Assembly (NCBI GenBank): GCA_016926255.1
Contig: JAFGOY010000021.1
Span: forward strand, 1 to 42,540
Source: Anaerolineae bacterium
Lineage (GTDB): Bacteria > Chloroflexota > Anaerolineae > Aggregatilineales > UBA3940
Reading direction: 5' to 3'
DNA length: 42,540 nucleotides
How positions within the stretch are numbered: position 1 is the first letter of the stretch; each line of letters starts with the position of its first letter. Both the position numbers and the translations under genes were made by a program. This document shows positions 38,290 to 42,540 of the stretch, piece by piece. The notes beneath the pieces are model-generated. The model had not been told where the DNA came from. It searched no databases and saw only the letters and a list, made by a program, of their open reading frames with translations.

Positions 38290-41200
38290 ATGGCGCAGCG
38301 CATAATGGTCGATCATTACGAGGTCACGTCTGAGATCGGGCGCGGCACGATGTCGGTCGTCTACCGGGCCGATGACCTGCGCAACGACCGCCCGGTAGCG
38401 CTCAAGCTGCTCCCCCGCGAACTCTACGCCGATATCGCCGTGCGGACGCGCTTCGAGCAGGTAGCGCAGGCATTGACGACCATCGAGCACCCGGCGATTG
38501 TTCCCGTATACAGCTTCGGCGAATTCAACAACCAGCCCTACCTGGTGATGCCCTATATGGAGGGCGCACCCTTCGCCTGCCAGTTAGAACTCGGCCCATT
38601 TTCGATCAACGAGGCGGTAGGCTATATCGAGCGGCTGGCCCCCGCCTTGCAGTTTGCCCACGACGCCGGGCTGATCCACCGCAACATCAAACCATCGAAT
38701 GTGTTGTTCGACGATGAGGGCAGTCCTTATCTCTCCGATTTTGGCCTGATCGCCTTCGGGCGGCCTTTCGCCCAGATATCAGGCCATATTGTCGTCGGGA
38801 CGCCCGAATATATCGCGCCGGAGCTGGCCGAACCGGGAACAACCTCGCCGTTGGCCGATATATACGCGCTCGGCGTGCTGCTCTACAGGATGCTGTCCGG
38901 CCATCTGCCTTATGACGGCCATTCGGCCATCGAGATTTTCCGGGGGCACATCGAGAAGCCGGTGCCGAACCTGCGCACCGACCGCCCCGATCTGCCGGAA
39001 GCGGTGCAGCAGGTCCTGCTGGGTGCGATGGCAAAAGACCCCTCCGACCGGTATCAAAGCCCGATGGAGATGCAGGAAAACCTGCTCAACATGATGAGCA
39101 GGATCGGGATGACCGCGTCAGAAGCGGGGGCCATCCCGGTCTATATTCAACCGTCCAGGCTCGAACCAACCACCGCACAGGAGCCGACCTTCGGGCAGTA
39201 TGACACGATCCCCGAATGGTACGAAGAAGAGATGTCGACGACGAGGGACATCCAGGTTGGGCTGACATCAAGCCAGCCTGACCGCGCGCCGACTATACCG
39301 CGTGGTGTCGGCGAGGCACCAGCCGCCGAACCGTCCCTCGAACCGCGCAGACGGCGCAGGCGATCGGACGAGCGCCGGGCGATCGGGAACTGGCGTGCGG
39401 CCCAGGCCCGGCGTGCGGGTGCCAACGAGTTCTTCGTCAGGCTGGCCGGGTTTACCATGCCACCGGCGCTGGCCCTGTCGATGGTGGGCGTGATGCTGGC
39501 TGTCATGGCGATCTGGTTCCGGATCACTTTCCAGCCATATTGGGACGATATAAAAATCTGGCTAGGCATGGCAACCCCGCCCCCGGACATCGAGGAATCG
39601 CTGGCCGATGCCTATCCAACACCGGTTCCGGTGCCCACCGTCCTGCCGACGGCGGTGCCATTCCTCCAGGCGGTGCAGGCACACAGCGGTCCGGTGACCG
39701 CCCTGGCTTACGATCCGGTCGGTGGGCGGGTGGCTTCCTCCGGTGAAGATCACCAGATCATTCTCTGGAAAACGGGGGCAGATGGCATCAGCCAGTCATT
39801 GACATTGACCGGACACCGGTCAGGGGTGACCGACCTGAGCTTTTCGCCGGACGGCTCCCAACTGGCATCGGTGGGGATTAGGGGCACGGTGCGCATCTGG
39901 GATACCGCGACGGGCACAGCGCTGCTGGCCCTGGGAGGTGAATTCAACCAGCAGGTCAATGCGGTGGCCTGGTCGGCTGATGGTCGGTACCTGGTGGCTG
40001 GGGGCAACGAAGGGCTGCTGGTCGCCTGGGATGTAACCAGCCTCACCGATTACGAACGGGTGCTGTACCAGCCGTTGAACCGGGGGCCAATCGAGGCGCT
40101 CGCCTTTAACGGGAACACGACGCTGCTGGTCGGCGTTGGCTACCTTGAAGACAACCACCTGCTGACGATGGACATCACGCGCGGGACGATCAGCCGGGAA
40201 GTGCTGATCGACTCAGCAATCCACGACCTGGCACTGAACCCCGACGGCGACACGCTCTACATATCGACCGACTCCGGCCTGCGGGCGATTGACCCGGCGT
40301 CGGGGGCACCGGCAGCGGGCGAGATCGATGACCGGGCATTTACCGATTCGGCAGTCGCACCGGACGGCCTGATAGTAGCCGGGGCAACCGGTGAAACATC
40401 GACCAGCCTGTGGGAACTGGCGAGCGGGATGCGGATCAGGCAGTACCCGCAGGAGACGATATCCGCTGCGGCCAGCGGCGGTGATCAGCCAGTGACAGCT
40501 GCGGTGGTGACCGCAGTTGTATGGACGGACGACGATCAACTGGTGACCGGGTGGAGCGACGGGGTGGTCACGGCCTGGGATTTGCTCTCGACGGCCTATG
40601 GCCCACCTGCGGGCGTGGTCGAGGCCGAGATCGACGCCTCGACGGCGGCGCTGATCGAGGAACCGGTGCTGCGGCTGGGCGGCCTGTCCTACCCGGTGCA
40701 GTCGCTTGGATTCAGCCCGGACGGATCGCTGCTGGTAGCCGGATCGCAGGGCGGGCGGCTGTTGATGTGGGATACCGAAACCGGGCAGCCCTACCCCACT
40801 CTGGTCGAGGCTAACGTACGGATGAACGGAGCGGCCTTCCACCCGTCGGGGGGCTGGCTGGTGTCGGTATCGGAAGACGGATACGGCATCGACATACGGG
40901 ATGTGTTGAGCGGCGATGTGCTGGTCACGCAGCCGGTCGACGAGGGCTTCGAGATCGATAGTGTGACCTGGTCATCCGATGGAAAACTGCTGGCGGTCGG
41001 GCTGCGCTCGAACACCGTGTTCCGCGACGACCCGTTCTGCAAGGAGAACCCGAACTGCCTGTGTGATGAGAGCGGTCTGGTCTGCCCGGAGGGCAGCGAA
41101 CCGACCAGCGACAGCCTGTGCCAGGAAACCCCGGACTGCTACTGCCTGGGCGTGGATCGCTACTGCGATCAGGGTCGGGTGCTGTTCTGGCAGTGGGATG

Positions 41201-41724
41201 GCGCAGCACTTTCCGATCCACAGCATCTCCAGGCTTCCAACGCCGGGGCAGTGGCCGACGTGGTAATCAGCCCGGATCGAACGGCAGCAGCAGCGGCCTT
41301 TGACGGGCTGTACCGGGAACTTGTGATCTGGTCGCTGGAAAGCGGCGAGGTGACCGGGATGCTTCAGGCCGATTATACAGTTGGTGGGCTGGCATGGTCT
41401 GACAGTGGGCTGGCGGTTGCGCATGGAACGGGCCTGGACATCATCAACATGGAGACGGGTGACCTGGTCAAACAGATACCCGCAGGGGAAGAAAACGGGT
41501 TCCGAAGTGCCGCGTGGAACCCATCAGGCGAACTGCTGGCCGGGGGAATGATCGGCGGGGAAGTGATGATCGTCGATGCCCAGGGCGAAGAAATCACGAC
41601 GCTGAGTTTGCCGGATGACGAATACCAGGGGCCGGTCGACCGGCTGGCTTTTTCTCCCGATGGGCGGCTGCTCGCCGCAGGAATGGACAACGGGATGGTC
41701 GTGCTGTGGGGCGTGGTGGAGTAA
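38290..41724 (+). CDS. Membrane Ser/Thr kinase (HRN-type) with WD40 propellers
   Basis: The protein has 1144 residues. The kinase domain (about 10-270) has IGRGTMSVVYRA, the lysine in VALKLL (Lys39), SDFGLI (Asp150) and GTPEYIAPE. In the catalytic loop, however, it reads LIHRNIKPSN, with Asn132 (codon AAC at 38683-38685) in place of the catalytic Asp. This suggests a pseudokinase or greatly weakened enzyme. A basic linker (RRRRRRSDERR-like, about 355-365) precedes one membrane helix (about 391-412). The outer part (about 455-1144) has about fourteen WD40 blades, enough for two propellers. An insertion at about 917-959 has eight cysteines in two C-x5-C-x-C-x6-C units. It probably senses something outside and signals through protein binding. 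Confidence 0.93.
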   Translation: MAQRIMVDHYEVTSEIGRGTMSVVYRADDLRNDRPVALKLLPRELYADIAVRTRFEQVAQALTTIEHPAIVPVYSFGEFNNQPYLVMPYMEGAPFACQLELGPFSINEAVGYIERLAPALQFAHDAGLIHRNIKPSNVLFDDEGSPYLSDFGLIAFGRPFAQISGHIVVGTPEYIAPELAEPGTTSPLADIYALGVLLYRMLSGHLPYDGHSAIEIFRGHIEKPVPNLRTDRPDLPEAVQQVLLGAMAKDPSDRYQSPMEMQENLLNMMSRIGMTASEAGAIPVYIQPSRLEPTTAQEPTFGQYDTIPEWYEEEMSTTRDIQVGLTSSQPDRAPTIPRGVGEAPAAEPSLEPRRRRRRSDERRAIGNWRAAQARRAGANEFFVRLAGFTMPPALALSMVGVMLAVMAIWFRITFQPYWDDIKIWLGMATPPPDIEESLADAYPTPVPVPTVLPTAVPFLQAVQAHSGPVTALAYDPVGGRVASSGEDHQIILWKTGADGISQSLTLTGHRSGVTDLSFSPDGSQLASVGIRGTVRIWDTATGTALLALGGEFNQQVNAVAWSADGRYLVAGGNEGLLVAWDVTSLTDYERVLYQPLNRGPIEALAFNGNTTLLVGVGYLEDNHLLTMDITRGTISREVLIDSAIHDLALNPDGDTLYISTDSGLRAIDPASGAPAAGEIDDRAFTDSAVAPDGLIVAGATGETSTSLWELASGMRIRQYPQETISAAASGGDQPVTAAVVTAVVWTDDDQLVTGWSDGVVTAWDLLSTAYGPPAGVVEAEIDASTAALIEEPVLRLGGLSYPVQSLGFSPDGSLLVAGSQGGRLLMWDTETGQPYPTLVEANVRMNGAAFHPSGGWLVSVSEDGYGIDIRDVLSGDVLVTQPVDEGFEIDSVTWSSDGKLLAVGLRSNTVFRDDPFCKENPNCLCDESGLVCPEGSEPTSDSLCQETPDCYCLGVDRYCDQGRVLFWQWDGAALSDPQHLQASNAGAVADVVISPDRTAAAAAFDGLYRELVIWSLESGEVTGMLQADYTVGGLAWSDSGLAVAHGTGLDIINMETGDLVKQIPAGEENGFRSAAWNPSGELLAGGMIGGEVMIVDAQGEEITTLSLPDDEYQGPVDRLAFSPDGRLLAAGMDNGMVVLWGVVE
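41038..41166 (+). other. Twin cysteine module inside the WD40 region
   Basis: Within the kinase-WD40 gene, two units follow the exact spacing C-x5-C-x-C-x6-C: CKENPNCLCDESGLVC and CQETPDCYCLGVDRYC, separated by 11 residues. Outside the membrane they would probably form disulfides, or they could bind metal. Confidence 0.75.
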
Positions 41725-41726
41725 CA

Positions 41727-41764
41727 ATCTATCCGTAAATTCACTTCGTTCATTTCGGATAGAT
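41727..41764 (+). terminator. Hairpin after the kinase-WD40 gene
   Basis: ATCTATCCG and CGGATAGAT form a 9-bp stem around a 20-base loop, three bases after the stop codon. The loop centre ACTTCGT may fold too. No T-run follows. Confidence 0.45.
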
Positions 41765-41860
41765 GATAAGAAATACCAACCGTGAGGGGCTTGACGCCCG
41801 TTTCGCTTTCTGATACAATAGAACATGTGTTTTATTTTCTATCCATCAAGGGCCGGATTG

Positions 41861-41910
41861 ATAATACGCCTGCGGCGTATTAATAGGAGTTTTGACTGCG
41901 TCAAAACGTC
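41861..41910 (+). repeat. Family D double-hairpin repeat, copy 2
   Basis: TAATACGCC-TGC-GGCGTATTA (41862-41882), the 6-base spacer ATAGGA, and GTTTTGAC-TGC-GTCAAAAC (41889-41907). Both stems are perfect. From 41765 to 41860 nothing else is recognisable. Confidence 0.8.
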
Positions 41911-41934
41911 CAACATCAGAAATGCCAAAGTGGG

Positions 41935-41968
41935 CGTTTTGTAACGTGGAATCTTACCCTGGGTGTCG
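41935..41968 (+). repeat. 34-base direct repeat, copy 1
   Basis: Starts CGTTTTGTAACGTGGAATCT and ends CCTGGGTGTCG. It is the same, base for base, as 42026-42059; a degenerate third copy is at 42084-42117. Confidence 0.85.
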
Positions 41969-42016
41969 TCAATTTTCCGAGGGAAAATTGATCGGGGTTT
42001 TTGCAGAGCAAAAACG
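41969..42016 (+). repeat. Family D double-hairpin repeat, copy 3
   Basis: CAATTTTCC-GAG-GGAAAATTG (41970-41990), spacer ATCGGG, and GTTTTTGC-AGA-GCAAAAAC (41997-42015). The geometry is the same as copy 2 with entirely different stems. The 43 bases 41981-42023 recur exactly at 42129-42171. Confidence 0.82.
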
Positions 42017-42025
42017 CCCATGCTG

Positions 42026-42059
42026 CGTTTTGTAACGTGGAATCTTACCCTGGGTGTCG
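42026..42059 (+). repeat. 34-base direct repeat, copy 2
   Basis: Exact copy of 41935-41968, 91 bases further on. It follows a family D unit, as copy 1 does. Confidence 0.85.
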
Positions 42060-42083
42060 CGGCGGAATTTTAGGCAATGCAGG

Positions 42084-42117
42084 AGTTTCGTAACACGGTT
42101 TTTGGGGCTGGGTGTCG
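42084..42117 (+). repeat. 34-base direct repeat, degenerate copy 3
   Basis: AGTTTCGTAACACGG, a TTTTTGGGG middle and CTGGGTGTCG keep the two ends of the unit while the centre has drifted. Confidence 0.6.
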
Positions 42118-42164
42118 ACAATCCTCCGGGGAAAATTGATCGGGGTTTTTGCAGAGCAAAAACG
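42118..42164 (+). repeat. Family D double-hairpin repeat, copy 4
   Basis: CAATCCTCC-GG-GGAAAATTG (left arm with two mismatches), spacer ATCGGG, and GTTTTTGC-AGA-GCAAAAAC (42145-42163). The right two thirds duplicate copy 3 exactly. Confidence 0.75.
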
Positions 42165-42176
42165 CCCATGCAGACA

Positions 42177-42227
42177 ACCCCCTCTGTCGGACATGCGTCC
42201 GACATCTCCCCCAAACTTGGGGGCGAT
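42177..42227 (-). repeat. Family C nested-hairpin repeat, copy 10
   Basis: AACCCCCTCTG, inner hairpin TCGGAC-ATGC-GTCCGA (42187-42202), CATCTCCCCCAAACTTGGGG. It is the reverse-orientation partner of 28511-28560. Confidence 0.8.
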
Positions 42228-42262
42228 CTTCGCTGGCCTGGTTTGTTACGATCCGAATCTCT

Positions 42263-42288
42263 GTTCTCCCCCAATACTGGGGGAGAAC
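42263..42288. repeat. Family C-related hairpin, copy 11
   Basis: GTTCTCCCCC-AATACT-GGGGGAGAAC, a 10-bp perfect stem. Confidence 0.7.
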
Positions 42289-42317
42289 AAGAAGCGTTCG
42301 AATTTGCGCGTGATGGA

Positions 42318-42354
42318 GCACCCCCTTTGTCCCTGCGGGACATTTCCCCCACAG
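42318..42354 (-). repeat. Family C nested-hairpin repeat, copy 12
   Basis: CACCCCCTTT, inner hairpin GTCCC-TGC-GGGAC (42329-42341), ATTTCCCCCACAG. It is the reverse-orientation partner of 530-570. Confidence 0.75.
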
Positions 42355-42360
42355 GGTGCG

Positions 42361-42408
42361 TTTATCAGCCTGCGGCTGATAACTGGGAGTTTGGGCTATG
42401 CCCAAACA
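42361..42408 (+). repeat. Family D double-hairpin repeat, copy 5
   Basis: TTATCAGCC-TGC-GGCTGATAA (42362-42382), spacer CTGGGA, and GTTTGGGC-TAT-GCCCAAAC (42389-42407). It has the same 9-3-9, 6, 8-3-8 layout as copy 2, with new stem sequences that all pair. Confidence 0.8.
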
Positions 42409-42454
42409 TCCACGGTCCGGGTTGGCGTGGAATGATACGGTGAGTTGCGGGTGA

Positions 42455-42540
42455 GTCAAGACCACCCGCATAGCGGGTGGCTTGCTCTAGCCCTATAAGG
42501 GCTTGTTACTAGCAGCGCCTCAAGACGCTGCTTTCACTTC
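42455..42540 (-). mobile_element. Probable end of an IS200/IS605-type element (partial)
   Basis: Three hairpins follow one another: CCACCCGC-ATA-GCGGGTGG (42462-42480) within CAAG...CTTG, AGCCCT-ATA-AGGGCT (42489-42503) and AGCAGCG-CCTCAAGA-CGCTGCT (42511-42532). Compact subterminal hairpins are typical for the ends of IS200/IS605 and TnpB-only (IS1341-like) elements, and this sequence resembles such ends as I remember them. If so, a transposase or tnpB gene would lie to the right, read leftwards. No ORF of the element is inside the window. Confidence 0.4.

Noticed and set aside
41861-42412. Possible CRISPR array, because direct repeats alternate with other sequence
   Set aside because: The repeats differ in length and spacing, the spacers are themselves hairpin units with copies, and no cas gene is in the window.

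Overview
The window looks like a piece of a chromosome from a large-genome bacterium of the phylum Chloroflexota, probably an Anaerolineae-type lineage. This is inferred from gene content, not from a marker gene: no rRNA or tRNA was seen. The clues are many signal-peptide lipoproteins with Pro/Thr-rich linkers, WD40 and TolB-like propellers, Ser/Thr kinase and FHA proteins, pentapeptide-repeat proteins, a TGS-containing uridine-kinase-like enzyme, moderately high GC, and gene gaps full of short palindromic repeats. No CRISPR array and no intact mobile element were found, but the last 100 bases resemble the end of an IS200/IS605-type element.

Layout. 1-2603: a Ser/Thr kinase running off the left edge and a secreted/membrane VWA-FHA protein. 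2815-5173: a leftward three-gene operon of HD-domain protein, SAM methyltransferase and a TIR protein with a macro-like N-terminus; this is the best candidate for an uncharacterised immune or signalling unit. 5327-7032: a DUF1349 protein and an EamA transporter. 7227-12210: a WD40 lipoprotein, a histidine kinase preceded by a translationally coupled 40-residue membrane microprotein, a divergent GAF histidine kinase and a LexA-like winged-helix regulator. 12385-15171: an unknown protein and two pentapeptide-repeat proteins. 15498-23389: a GT39-type glycosyltransferase, several lipoproteins (TolB-like, alpha/beta hydrolase, unknown), a SUMF1-family protein and a radical SAM protein. 23672-28299: uridine-kinase-like enzyme, methyltransferase and an apolipoprotein N-acyltransferase-like enzyme. 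28642-32197: small lipoprotein, small membrane proteins, an AbrB-like protein and an ICMT-like operon behind a palindromic operator. 32415-38064: RfbC, a GT87-type enzyme, a broken DnaJ-TPR gene, a GH1 beta-glucosidase and a GNAT acetyltransferase. 38290-41724: a 1144-residue kinase-WD40 receptor. 41725-42540: gene-free repeat array.

How the genes fit together. Much of the window concerns the cell surface and signalling: exported lipoproteins, an Lnt-like enzyme that could N-acylate them, surface-glycan enzymes (RfbC, GT39, GT87) and sensor kinases. There are also scars of recombination. A fragment of rfbC is repeated beyond the GT87 gene and forms the 3' end of the DnaJ-TPR reading frame. 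The last codons of the uridine-kinase-like gene recur after the methyltransferase with only synonymous changes. The DnaJ-TPR gene carries a one-base frameshift.

The intergenic space holds at least five families of short inverted repeats (called A to E here). In families C and D the stem sequence changes from copy to copy while base pairing is kept, which suggests selection on structure.
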